Positions 1-7,868 of a stretch of 51,048 nt of DNA are shown here, piece by piece. The notes under the pieces were generated by a model that was not told where the DNA came from, did not search any database, and saw only the letters and a program-made list of their open reading frames with translations. This DNA is from Lentisphaerota bacterium (GTDB lineage Bacteria > Verrucomicrobiota > Kiritimatiellia > RFP12 > UBA3636), in the NCBI GenBank assembly GCA_022837245.1, contig JALHHX010000002.1, positions 1-51,048 of the forward strand. The letters are read 5' to 3'. Position numbers and translations under genes: made by a program. Positions within the stretch are counted from its first letter, which is position 1, and each line of letters begins with the position of its first letter.

Positions 1-1282
1 CGGCGCTCCGGCCGAGGGCTCCGCGCTGGCTTTCGACGACCGAGCGTGCCTTTTCTCCGAACCCCGCCCTGATGGCAGGGTCGGTGCATAGGCGCATAAC
101 CGCCTGCGTGAGCGCGGCGGCATCCGGGATTTCGAGTATCGCGTCCTTTTCACGGAACAAGTCCATGACGGACGCGAAGTTCTGCGTGTTCGTGCCAACA
201 ATCACGGCTTTGCCGGCCGAGGCGGGCTCGATCATGTTCTGACCGCCGATGTTCGGCGCGAGAGTTTTGCCGACGAATACGATATCGGCGAGCGAATATA
301 GAGGGAAAAGCTCGCCTGTGGTGTCTACCATCAGCACGGCGTCTTCGTCACTGGTGTTTGGGTCTGAGCCCTTCTTCATGCGGCTGCGGCGAATCGTTTT
401 GAAGCCGGCGTCCGACAGTTCTTTTTCAACTTCGTCGCCACGCTCGGCATGCCGTGGCACGATTACGAGACGCAGGCTGTGGGTGACTTCACGGGCATGG
501 CGCCATGCCTCGGCAATTGCCTTTTCCTCGCCTGGCCATGTGGAGCCCCCGAGAAGAATTCGCGAGCCGGTGGCGATGCCTGCCTCAGACAACGTGCGGC
601 GCGCCGTTTCGAGTGCGGATGGGGAGGGTGGCGTGACGTCGAATTTGACGGAACCCATCACGTGCACGTTAGCTGGCGGAGCTCCTGCTGCTATGAGACG
701 ATCACGGTCCGTGGCGGACTGCACGAGCATTGTTGAAAAGCACTCGAAGACCTCCCTGAAGAAGAACCGCAGCTTTTTGTAGCGCGGAGCGGATCGGTCT
801 GAGATGCGTCCGTTGACAAGCATGACCGGAATTCCATTTTTTTTGCACTGGCGGATCAGATTCGGCCAGAACTCGGATTCTGTCAGCACGAGCGCCTTGG
901 CGTTTATGATCCCGAGGGAACGGCGGACGATGCGCGGAAAATCCACAGGAAGATATATTAACACGTCGTCCGGTCCAGCAAGCTTGCTGCAGACAGCGTG
1001 GCCTGTGGAGCTTGTCGTGGATATTATGAACGATTCGTCCGGGGCGAGACGGCGCAGCTCCTGAATAACGGAGCCGGCCAGGTTTGCCTCGCCGACGCTC
1101 ACGGCGTGCACCCAGATGCGCGGTTTTTCTGCAAGGCGCGCTGCTGCCTCTGGCGAAAATTTGCCGAGCCTCTGGCCGAAATCCGTCTTGTAGCCGCCGC
1201 GTTTGCGCATGCGCGCGAAGAACTTTGGAAGCATCAGGGTGTATCCGATTGCGAAGAGTATGTTGTAGAAGAACCAGCGCAT
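1..1282 (-). CDS. waaA: 3-deoxy-D-manno-octulosonic acid (Kdo) transferase, 3' end cut by window edge
   Basis: Transfers Kdo from CMP-Kdo to lipid A precursor at the inner membrane (GT-30 family, GT-B fold), an early LPS core step. Reading the minus strand from the ATG at 1282 gives an open frame of about 427 codons with no stop before the edge. It begins with a short hydrophobic anchor (MRWFFYNILFAIGYTLMLPK) followed by the family's Arg-rich segment ending in FGQRLG. The motif VHAVSVGEANLAG carries the catalytic-base Glu, LTESEFWPNL is typical, and the C-terminal half has GGSTWPGEE, IVPRHAER and an acceptor-loop-like GGQNMIEPASAGK. The usual length is about 420-430 residues, so little is missing. 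The stop of the upstream unknown gene (1295) lies 12 bp before this start, so the two are probably one transcript. Identity is secure from motifs. Whether it adds one or two Kdo units cannot be told. Confidence 0.93.
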   Translation of the reverse strand, partial: MRWFFYNILFAIGYTLMLPKFFARMRKRGGYKTDFGQRLGKFSPEAAARLAEKPRIWVHAVSVGEANLAGSVIQELRRLAPDESFIISTTSSTGHAVCSKLAGPDDVLIYLPVDFPRIVRRSLGIINAKALVLTESEFWPNLIRQCKKNGIPVMLVNGRISDRSAPRYKKLRFFFREVFECFSTMLVQSATDRDRLIAAGAPPANVHVMGSVKFDVTPPSPSALETARRTLSEAGIATGSRILLGGSTWPGEEKAIAEAWRHAREVTHSLRLVIVPRHAERGDEVEKELSDAGFKTIRRSRMKKGSDPNTSDEDAVLMVDTTGELFPLYSLADIVFVGKTLAPNIGGQNMIEPASAGKAVIVGTNTQNFASVMDLFREKDAILEIPDAAALTQAVMRLCTDPAIRAGFGEKARSVVESQRGALGRSA

Positions 1283-1294
1283 ATTTTTAGCGAA

Positions 1295-2251
1295 TTAATC
1301 TGTGATTGTGATTCCTGGCAGGATTTCCGTGAAATCTAGCTCGGGCGTGCCTTCCGGGCCGATCTGCTCGCAGGCATAGATGCGGTTTTCCGGCTCGTCA
1401 TGCCAAATCACGGCCTTGCCGTTCTTCCACCGCCGGCTCATGAAGCGTTCCTTGTGGTGTTCGCGCGGAGCATTGAAAGTCACGCGGCTCGCATTGTGTC
1501 CGTTGACGTGGCAGGGTGTTGACCCATCCACGCGGATTGAGTTCGTCAGAAGGATGGGGCGGTAGAACCCGGCCAGGTCGGAGTCGCGGAACACCATGTC
1601 GGCAAGCCCCCACCGGCGTAGCACAACCTTTCGTTTTGTGGTCTCGCTTTCAAAGTTCATCATCACGTTGGCGGGCAGCACAACCATGTCCTCGATCTTG
1701 TAGTCCCATGGCAACTTGCAGTGGACGCCATGAATGTTGTACTCGCAGGCGTCTTCGTCGTCGTTGAAATCGAATGCCTCAAGGATCGGGCGGATGATTT
1801 CATCGCGTCCCTTCCTGCTTGAGTGTCCTTCGAACACCCAGCGTACAAGGTGCATTGTGGCGGGGTTGAACGCCATCGCCTGGCAAGGGGTGTTTTCATC
1901 AAGCCAGCCGACCAGAAATTCCCCCACGGTTGCGGTGCTGATGTCGTCGGATCGCAGATTGGGCGCGTTTTGCTTACCCAGGATGTTGTTGACCAGAAAG
2001 GTCGTCATAGTGGTGAGGCGGTCTGGTTCACGGCTGCACGGCTCCCAGCTCACGGTCGCTTCCAGACCACGGCGCGTGTTGAACTCGACGCGGCCGACGC
2101 GATCGGCCAGCGCGTATCTGGGCACCTCCCAATCGGGCGGCAACTGTGTCCTGACGTGGTGCCAGGCGAACTTGCGCCACATTCCCGGGGTGGCAACCTC
2201 TTTTGCGGCGTCGGCTTTGCCCTTCCTGTCTTTTTTCTCCTTTTTCTTCAT
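1295..2251 (-). CDS. Unrecognised conserved-looking protein, upstream of waaA
   Basis: A 318-residue protein I do not recognise. It opens with a very basic low-complexity segment (MKKKEKKDRKGKADAAKE), then a mixed alpha/beta-looking body rich in Trp and Arg. I see no signal peptide, membrane segment or nucleotide-binding motif. Cysteines are scattered (for example in ENTPCQAM, DACEYNIHGVHCKLPW and STPCHVNGH) without a clear CxxC pair. The coding frame is long and uninterrupted, and the start is preceded by a purine-rich AAAGGGCG stretch suitable as a ribosome-binding site. An internal Met (MWRKFAW, residue 24) could be the true start if the basic leader is spurious. It is separated from waaA by only 12 bp, so a link to envelope synthesis is possible, but that is inference from position only. 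Confidence 0.75.
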   Translation of the reverse strand: MKKKEKKDRKGKADAAKEVATPGMWRKFAWHHVRTQLPPDWEVPRYALADRVGRVEFNTRRGLEATVSWEPCSREPDRLTTMTTFLVNNILGKQNAPNLRSDDISTATVGEFLVGWLDENTPCQAMAFNPATMHLVRWVFEGHSSRKGRDEIIRPILEAFDFNDDEDACEYNIHGVHCKLPWDYKIEDMVVLPANVMMNFESETTKRKVVLRRWGLADMVFRDSDLAGFYRPILLTNSIRVDGSTPCHVNGHNASRVTFNAPREHHKERFMSRRWKNGKAVIWHDEPENRIYACEQIGPEGTPELDFTEILPGITITD

Positions 2252-2327
2252 CGCCCTTTATTTTGCTTTATTTACCCCGTCCGCGCAAGCCGTAATGTGA
2301 CAGGGAAGAGTCTTGGAATGTGCGGCG

Positions 2328-2371
2328 GAATGTATGGAACAGTGGAACAGTGGAATGCTGGAATAATGGGA
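2328..2371. repeat. Low-complexity TGGAA-type tract
   Basis: A short degenerate tandem of TGGAACAG and TGGAATG-like units in the 2252-2613 gap between two divergent genes. The gap otherwise holds a GC hairpin (GCGGGC, GGAA loop, GCCCGC at 2526-2541) and the recD promoter. No gene is visible in it. Confidence 0.5.
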
Positions 2372-2558
2372 TGTCTTGGTCGATGTTTCTTTCGTTAAGA
2401 GATGCTTGTCCCTATTACCCAACCCCTGGCCTTGACATGTGTGTGCCTGCGGCGCACGGGCGCGCAGAACGGGCCGCTCTCAAACACCACGCCGTAGACG
2501 CGCCTGACTATGCCCGTATCGCCGGGCGGGCGGAAGCCCGCAAGCAGCGGAAAAGACA

Positions 2559-2589
2559 TTGACTTGACTCCACCGCCTTCCGATATAAT
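2559..2589 (+). promoter_or_regulatory. Putative sigma70-type promoter of recD
   Basis: TTGACT at 2559-2564 and a perfect TATAAT at 2584-2589 with a 19-bp spacer. A second overlapping TTGACT at 2564-2569 gives 14 bp. The ATG at 2614 lies 24 bp downstream of the -10 element. Confidence 0.5.
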
Positions 2590-2613
2590 GGAAGCCGTAT
2601 CCAAAACGTGCTC

Positions 2614-4392
2614 ATGTCAATGAATGCTGAATTATTTCCGACTTTGCCAGACGCCGCGCTTGAGCCGCTTGCGCGGTGGCTGTCTCGCACTGTGGCCGCC
2701 GAATACCCGGAAGGCCAGTCGCGCGAATGCATGCGTCTATCCGTGGCTCTCGCTTCAACGCTGCATGAACTTGGCCATACATGCGTCGATGTGGAAAAGT
2801 TTGCCAGACGGGCATTTCCAGGCGACGATATTTTCGAAGCTTGCGGCATGGCCGACATCCCATCAGTCACGCTGCCGCCCGCTGACGTGTGGCGTGAAAC
2901 TCTTCTGTCCTCAGGCGCTTGCGACCCCTTTCCCAAGGACGATTCCGCGCTCCCGCTGCAATACCACTCTGAACCGGGCGGTTCCTTCAAGTTCGCCCTA
3001 ACGCGCTTCGCCCTGCGCGAGCACGATATTGCACGCCGTCTCGCTGAAATCGCCACCGACAACCCCGTGGCAAAGTCCGGACTCCGCCACGGCGATCTTA
3101 ACGACGAGCAAAACGCCGCCGCCGAATGGGCCGTCGCCAACCGCCTGACCATCATCACAGGCGGCCCTGGCACCGGCAAGACCACAACCGTGGCAGGCAT
3201 AATTTCACTGCTAGCTGTCGACAACCCGTCGGTGACCGTAAGAATGGCCGCGCCCAGCGGCAACGCCGCCACCCGCATGTCCGAATCCCTGCGCGCCTCC
3301 AAACTAATCCCTCCGGATTTCGCCGTCGAAGACGCCTCGACAATACATCGTCTCCTGGGGATTGCCGGCGAGGGGAGGGCGCCCGCCAGAAACAAATCCA
3401 ACCCCATCGCCGCGGACGCGGTGGTGATCGATGAGGCCTCAATGATCTCGGCCGAGCTCATGCAACTGCTCCTAGACGCCCTCGCACCTGACTCCAAGCT
3501 CGTCCTGCTGGGAGACAGACATCAACTCAAATCAGTCGAGCCCGGCAATATCCTTGGCGCGATCTGCCGCGACGCCATCGCAAACCCAGAAGTTTCCCGC
3601 TTTGGCAAGTCGGTTCACGAACTCAGAAAAACATACCGTTTCCGGTCCGACGAGGGTGTTGGCCTTCTCGCGATGGCCGTAGTGGGGAACGAAGCTGTAG
3701 CCGCCATTGAATGTCTGCGCAACGCCGCTCCTCCACTCCAATGGAGCCCGAGCTGGAGCCCATCCATGGACGGCCCAGCGCTCTTCGAGAGGCTTTTCGG
3801 CGATTTACGGACAGCGTCTTACGACGATCCCTCCGCGGCCATTGCCGTTTTTGAAAAAGCGCGCATCCTATGTTCCCAGAACGGCGGCCCGTTTGGGTGC
3901 GATGCGCTCAACATCGCCTGCGCCAGTTGGCTTTCAAAGAACGCTGATAATCCTTGCGATCCGCAACCCATCATTATACTGGAGAACGACTACGACCTGC
4001 GCCTCTTCAACGGTGATACCGGCGTTGTCATGAACTCTGCCACGAACCCAGCAGAGCGAGTCGCTTTCTTCAGACCAGAAAACACAGCAGATGGGGAATG
4101 CCGCAGTTTTGCTGTAGGCGCACTGCCTGCCCACGCGCCGGCGTATGCCATTACAATCCACAAATCACAGGGCAGCGAATATTCCAGATTGGCAGTTATC
4201 ATCCCCCCGTACAAGACGCGCGTTCTCACGCGTTCTCTGCTCTACACTGCCGTGACGCGCTTCCGCGAAGCAGGGGGAGGATGCGGCATTTTGGTCGCCG
4301 CCTCCGAGAGCATGCTGCGTTCCGCCATTGCCAACGATCCGGAATTGCACTACGACTCTCTCTTCCCCGTCGCTTTGCGCAGCCTATCTTGA
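2614..4392 (+). CDS. recD: RecD-like DNA helicase (exonuclease V alpha subunit type)
   Basis: Superfamily 1B 5'-3' DNA helicase acting in double-strand break processing. The 592-residue length matches RecD of RecBCD (about 600) rather than the longer RecD2. Visible helicase motifs are Walker A GGPGTGKTTT (residues 183-192, Lys189), Walker B VVIDEAS (Asp273, Glu274), motif III LGDRHQLKSVEPG, a late ITIHKSQGSEY motif and LLYTAVTRFRE near the end. The N-terminal about 150 residues resemble the RecD N-terminal domain. A GTG at 2608 is in frame, but the ATG at 2614 fits the promoter spacing better. RecB and RecC are not in the window, so the RecBCD assignment depends on genes elsewhere. The stop (4392) lies 34 bp before the next gene. 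Confidence 0.9.
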   Translation: MSMNAELFPTLPDAALEPLARWLSRTVAAEYPEGQSRECMRLSVALASTLHELGHTCVDVEKFARRAFPGDDIFEACGMADIPSVTLPPADVWRETLLSSGACDPFPKDDSALPLQYHSEPGGSFKFALTRFALREHDIARRLAEIATDNPVAKSGLRHGDLNDEQNAAAEWAVANRLTIITGGPGTGKTTTVAGIISLLAVDNPSVTVRMAAPSGNAATRMSESLRASKLIPPDFAVEDASTIHRLLGIAGEGRAPARNKSNPIAADAVVIDEASMISAELMQLLLDALAPDSKLVLLGDRHQLKSVEPGNILGAICRDAIANPEVSRFGKSVHELRKTYRFRSDEGVGLLAMAVVGNEAVAAIECLRNAAPPLQWSPSWSPSMDGPALFERLFGDLRTASYDDPSAAIAVFEKARILCSQNGGPFGCDALNIACASWLSKNADNPCDPQPIIILENDYDLRLFNGDTGVVMNSATNPAERVAFFRPENTADGECRSFAVGALPAHAPAYAITIHKSQGSEYSRLAVIIPPYKTRVLTRSLLYTAVTRFREAGGGCGILVAASESMLRSAIANDPELHYDSLFPVALRSLS

Positions 4393-4426
4393 CTTTTGCC
4401 ATCCTGTGTGGCAGTATGAAACGGCA

Positions 4427-6043
4427 ATGGTGGCTGGCATCGTGAACAATGAACTCAAGGGTGTGGGGTTGCTCTCTGAGGAAGAGGATCGTGAACTGGC
4501 GGCGTTTTCTGAAAAGCACAGGAGTTCCGCTGATGTGGGAAAGCTTGCCGCTTTCTTTTCGGAAAAACTCAGAATTGAGTTGACGACGGATCTGGATGTC
4601 GTGGCTGGGTTTGTACAGGATGAATCGCATCTGCCGGGCGAGGCGTTTGGTGTATGCCGGCCGAAGACAAAGCGGGATGTGGCTGCGGCGATGCGGGCTG
4701 CCCATCTCTGCGGTGTTCCAGTAACAGTATGCTCTGGGAGGTCGAACCTCACTGGCAGCGCCACACCGGAAGGCGGCATGATGCTATCCATGCTCTCGTT
4801 GGCGGAGCCGGTGTTCTCCGTAGATGAAGAGGCGAAGCTCGTGACGGCTCCCGTCGGAATGATCCTCGAGGATATGCGCAAGGAGGTGCTCGCGGCCACG
4901 CGGGGACGCCTTTGTTTTCCGGTTGATCCGACAAGCCGCGCGGAGGCGACCGTCGGCGGTGCCATAGCCTGCAATGCCTCGGGGTTTACTCCTGGCGCGC
5001 CCGGTGCGATGCGCGATTGGGTCGAGCGGGTTGAGGTGGTGTTGCCGTGCGGCACGCTTGTGAGCGCGCGGCGCGGGGAGGTGATTTCCGGCGCTGATGG
5101 GTTTGTCGTGTCATCAGACGGCGAAAAGCTCGTGTTGCCGGTGCCCCGCCATGCGAGACCTCGGATCAAAAATGCGGGAGGTCCCTTCTCGGCCGAGGAC
5201 GGCATCATGGATTTTGTGGACTTCATTGTCGGATCGGAGGGCATATATGGTGTGGTAGTGGGGGTTGAGCTGCGTCTGGCCAAACCGGCGGAAGCCTATC
5301 TCGACTTATTCTTCTCGCTCCCGTCGGAAGCAGAGGCAGTGCGGTTCCGAATGGATCTAGAGGAGGCGCTGGGAGGATCGCTTTCAGGTCTTACAGCATG
5401 CGAGTATTTCGGGGAGAACTGCCGCAAGCACATGGATCACGAAACCCTTTTCTTCAAAGGCGCTGATCCGGTGGCGATCTACCTGCAGGTGCCTTCCGCG
5501 ACGGGGGAGGCGGATGCCCTCGCGGAGAAGTGGTTTGAGCGGCTTTGCGACCTTGATTTGGATCCCGACTCCATCATAATGCTTGATAATGACCGCGACC
5601 GGGCTCTCTTCATGGAGGCGCGCCATTCAATGCCCGCCAATTCCATTGAAGAGGTAACGCGGCGGGGTGCATTCACGGTCATGACTGATACCGTGGTTCC
5701 GAAGGAGCGGTTCGGGGAATTCATGGAGTATGCAAACGGGCTGCTCAAAGAGCGTGGCATCGACTATCTGGCGTTCGGCCATATCGGCGACTGCCATATA
5801 CATTTTTCAATGATGCCGCGGAGAGAGCAGCTTGACGATGCGCTGGATGTTTACGACAGCATTGTGGCGAAATCGGCAGCCATGGGCGGAATTTATTCCG
5901 GAGAGCATGGCACCGGAAAGCGGAAGCGCGCAGATTTCGAGGCTTGCCATGGCCGAACTGGAATCGACGCCGTGCGAAAAACCAAGGCTGCACTGGATCC
6001 TGAGTTCCTGCTTAATCGCGGAAACGTTGTAATGCCTGCATAA
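4427..6043 (+). CDS. FAD-linked D-2-hydroxyacid (D-lactate/glycolate-type) dehydrogenase
   Basis: A 538-residue flavoprotein of the GlcD/DLD family, which oxidises D-2-hydroxyacids to 2-oxoacids with FAD as cofactor. The PCMH-type FAD-binding domain contains VTVCSGRSNLTGSATPEGG and GGAIACNASG (phosphate and flavin contacts). The C-terminal cap and catalytic part has FGHIGDCHIHFSMMP, with the paired His residues typical of the family, and ends with SGEHGTGKRKR. An open frame extends upstream into recD, but the ATG at 4427 is preferred because the protein then begins just before the conserved helical N-terminus and does not overlap recD. A weak promoter-like TTGACT lies at 4389-4394. Substrate cannot be resolved from sequence: D-lactate, D-2-hydroxyglutarate and glycolate are all possible. 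No electron-transfer partner is adjacent. Confidence 0.83.
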   Translation: MVAGIVNNELKGVGLLSEEEDRELAAFSEKHRSSADVGKLAAFFSEKLRIELTTDLDVVAGFVQDESHLPGEAFGVCRPKTKRDVAAAMRAAHLCGVPVTVCSGRSNLTGSATPEGGMMLSMLSLAEPVFSVDEEAKLVTAPVGMILEDMRKEVLAATRGRLCFPVDPTSRAEATVGGAIACNASGFTPGAPGAMRDWVERVEVVLPCGTLVSARRGEVISGADGFVVSSDGEKLVLPVPRHARPRIKNAGGPFSAEDGIMDFVDFIVGSEGIYGVVVGVELRLAKPAEAYLDLFFSLPSEAEAVRFRMDLEEALGGSLSGLTACEYFGENCRKHMDHETLFFKGADPVAIYLQVPSATGEADALAEKWFERLCDLDLDPDSIIMLDNDRDRALFMEARHSMPANSIEEVTRRGAFTVMTDTVVPKERFGEFMEYANGLLKERGIDYLAFGHIGDCHIHFSMMPRREQLDDALDVYDSIVAKSAAMGGIYSGEHGTGKRKRADFEACHGRTGIDAVRKTKAALDPEFLLNRGNVVMPA

Positions 6044-6062
6044 CTGAATCGAGGGTTGTGCT

Positions 6063-6675
6063 ATGAGTGAAGTTTCAAAAGTTAAAATCGCGTTTGCCGG
6101 TGTTGGAGACATGGGGCAGATGGGGCATTTGAAAAACTGCGCGACTCTGCCGGAGTGCGAGGTGGTGGCTCTTTGCGAATTACGCGCGGACCTGCGTGCC
6201 AAAGTGGCCACCCGATATGGTGGCCGCGCACCTGCGAGACAATTGAGGATATGGCCGCGGCGGGCGGATTCGATGCGATAGTGGCGGCTCAGCCGTTTAT
6301 CCGGCATGCGACGCTGATGCCACAATTGTTAAAGGCGAGTGTGCTTGTATTTACGGAAAAGCTCCTTTCCTGACTACACTGGACTGGCAGGAATCAGCGC
6401 TTGTGTGCTTCGAGAAGGGATGGGTGAAAATTGAAATCCCGGCCTCGTTGGCGCTCAACAGACCCGGCCGTGTCACGCTCCTGCGCTATCCCGGCAACGG
6501 TGTTGTCCCTCAAACCATTGAGCCGCAAATGCCGTGGGTTGGCTCGATGCGGCAGCAAGCGATAAACTTCATCCGCGCAGTTAAAGGCAAAATTGAGCCG
6601 CTTTGCACGGCTAAAGAGGCGTTTGAGGATTTGAAGCTCGCACGCGAATATATTCGCATGCGGACTGGAAAATAG
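6063..6675 (+). pseudogene. Decayed Gfo/Idh/MocA-family oxidoreductase
   Basis: Remnant of an NAD(P)-dependent sugar-type oxidoreductase. The N-terminal Rossmann start is intact in frame from 6063 (KIAFAGVGDMGQMGHL, then VVALCELRADLRAKVA). The frame is lost near 6220 and resumes in another frame (CETIEDMAAAGGFDAIV, then a VFTEK catalytic-type motif near 6355). It shifts again near 6360 into a C-terminal fragment (LVCFEKGWVKIEIPASLALN ending at 6675). About 130-150 residues normally found between the EKP motif and this C-terminal part are missing. The pieces total roughly 200 codons, against about 330-390 for the family. It sits 19 bp after the flavoprotein gene. An intact family member lies at 29068-30057. 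Confidence 0.85.
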
Positions 6676-6681
6676 CGCGTT

Positions 6682-7866
6682 TTAAGCGTCGCCCATGCAG
6701 GTGCCCATGAGGCGGGCGGCGTTGACCCACGGGTGGTCTATTGGAACGGTTCGGACTTTGCCTGAGACGTCTTCAAGCGGGACGGGAATGCAGTCATCGC
6801 CCTTGACCGCGACCATGACGTTGTACTTGTGGGCGGCCACAAGCTCGCCGGCAACGGCGCCAAGGCGGGTGCACAGAAGACGATCCGTTGGAGTCGGCGT
6901 GCCGCCGCGTTGGATGTGTCCCAGTTGCGTCATACGCGCTTCAATTCCGGTGAGTTGTTCTAGTTCGCGCACTATCCGGCTCACTTTCGATTCGCGGATC
7001 ATGATCGGGTGCTGGGGCAGGGCGCCGGAGTTGTTCGAGGTGCCGTTTGCACCGTTGGAGTCGCCGTTTTTCTTCTTGCCGTTTTTCTTCTGTGGCTTAT
7101 CGTCGTCATTTTCGTCCACGTCGTCAGGCTCGCCGATCGCGGTGGCGCCTTCAGCGACAGCTATGATCGAAAAGCGTTTCCCGCTGTGACGGCGCGCGTT
7201 GAGGAACTCGGCGACGGCTTGTATGTCGTATTTTATTTCTGGAATTAGGATTACATCGGCCCCCCCGGCGATACCGGCGCCGAGCGCGAGCCACCCGGCG
7301 GAGTGCCCCATGATCTCGACGGCGATAATGCGGTGGTGGCTGCTGGCGGTGGTGTGGAGGCGGTCGATTGCATCGGTCGCGATTGCCTTGGCAGTGTCGT
7401 AGCCGAAGCACGTGTCGGTTAGGACTACATCGTTGTCGATTGTCTTTGGGAGCGTGATAACGTTGATCCCGCCCTTTTCAGCGAGTCGGTACGCGTTCTT
7501 CTGCGTTCCGTTGCCGCCGAGGCACACGATGCAGTCTAGGTTGAGGCGTTTGGCGTTTGCGATTGCGACATCGGTCATATCCATGATCGTGCCGCCCATA
7601 TCCATCTTGTGCGGTTTGTCGCGGTTTGATCCGAGTATAGTCCCGCCGAGCGTAAGGATGCCGCTGACGGCGCGGTCGTCGAGAGGGATGTATCTGTTTT
7701 CCACGAGGCCTCTGAAGCCGTCGAGGAATCCGATGACGGGGATCCCGTGGTGCATTGTGGACTTTGCCACGGCGCGTATGGCCGCGTTGAGTCCGGGGCA
7801 GTCCCCGCCTGCTGTGAGTATGCCTATGCTGCGTGTTATCTTGGCGGATCTGGTCGTGTTTCCCAT
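6682..7866 (-). CDS. pfkA: 6-phosphofructokinase (PfkA family, GGNGT subgroup)
   Basis: Phosphorylates fructose 6-phosphate to the 1,6-bisphosphate in glycolysis (cytoplasm). Family motifs are GGDCPGLNAAIRA, LGGTILGSNRDKP, GGNGTQKNA, LPKTIDNDVV with the catalytic Asp, IMGHSAGWLAL and LGHIQRGG. The glycine of GGNGT with the lysine of PKTIDND is the G/K combination seen in mixed ATP/PPi families, so the phosphoryl donor is uncertain. Asn replaces the usual Asp in GGDG. A low-complexity acidic, Lys- and Asn-rich insert of about 40 residues (DDVDENDDD through NGTSNNSGAL) interrupts the C-terminal half. The ATG lies 2 bp after the ppk stop, so translation is probably coupled. It is the last gene of a ppx-ppk-pfkA operon. 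Confidence 0.9.
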   Translation of the reverse strand: MGNTTRSAKITRSIGILTAGGDCPGLNAAIRAVAKSTMHHGIPVIGFLDGFRGLVENRYIPLDDRAVSGILTLGGTILGSNRDKPHKMDMGGTIMDMTDVAIANAKRLNLDCIVCLGGNGTQKNAYRLAEKGGINVITLPKTIDNDVVLTDTCFGYDTAKAIATDAIDRLHTTASSHHRIIAVEIMGHSAGWLALGAGIAGGADVILIPEIKYDIQAVAEFLNARRHSGKRFSIIAVAEGATAIGEPDDVDENDDDKPQKKNGKKKNGDSNGANGTSNNSGALPQHPIMIRESKVSRIVRELEQLTGIEARMTQLGHIQRGGTPTPTDRLLCTRLGAVAGELVAAHKYNVMVAVKGDDCIPVPLEDVSGKVRTVPIDHPWVNAARLMGTCMGDA

Positions 7867-7868
7867 GC

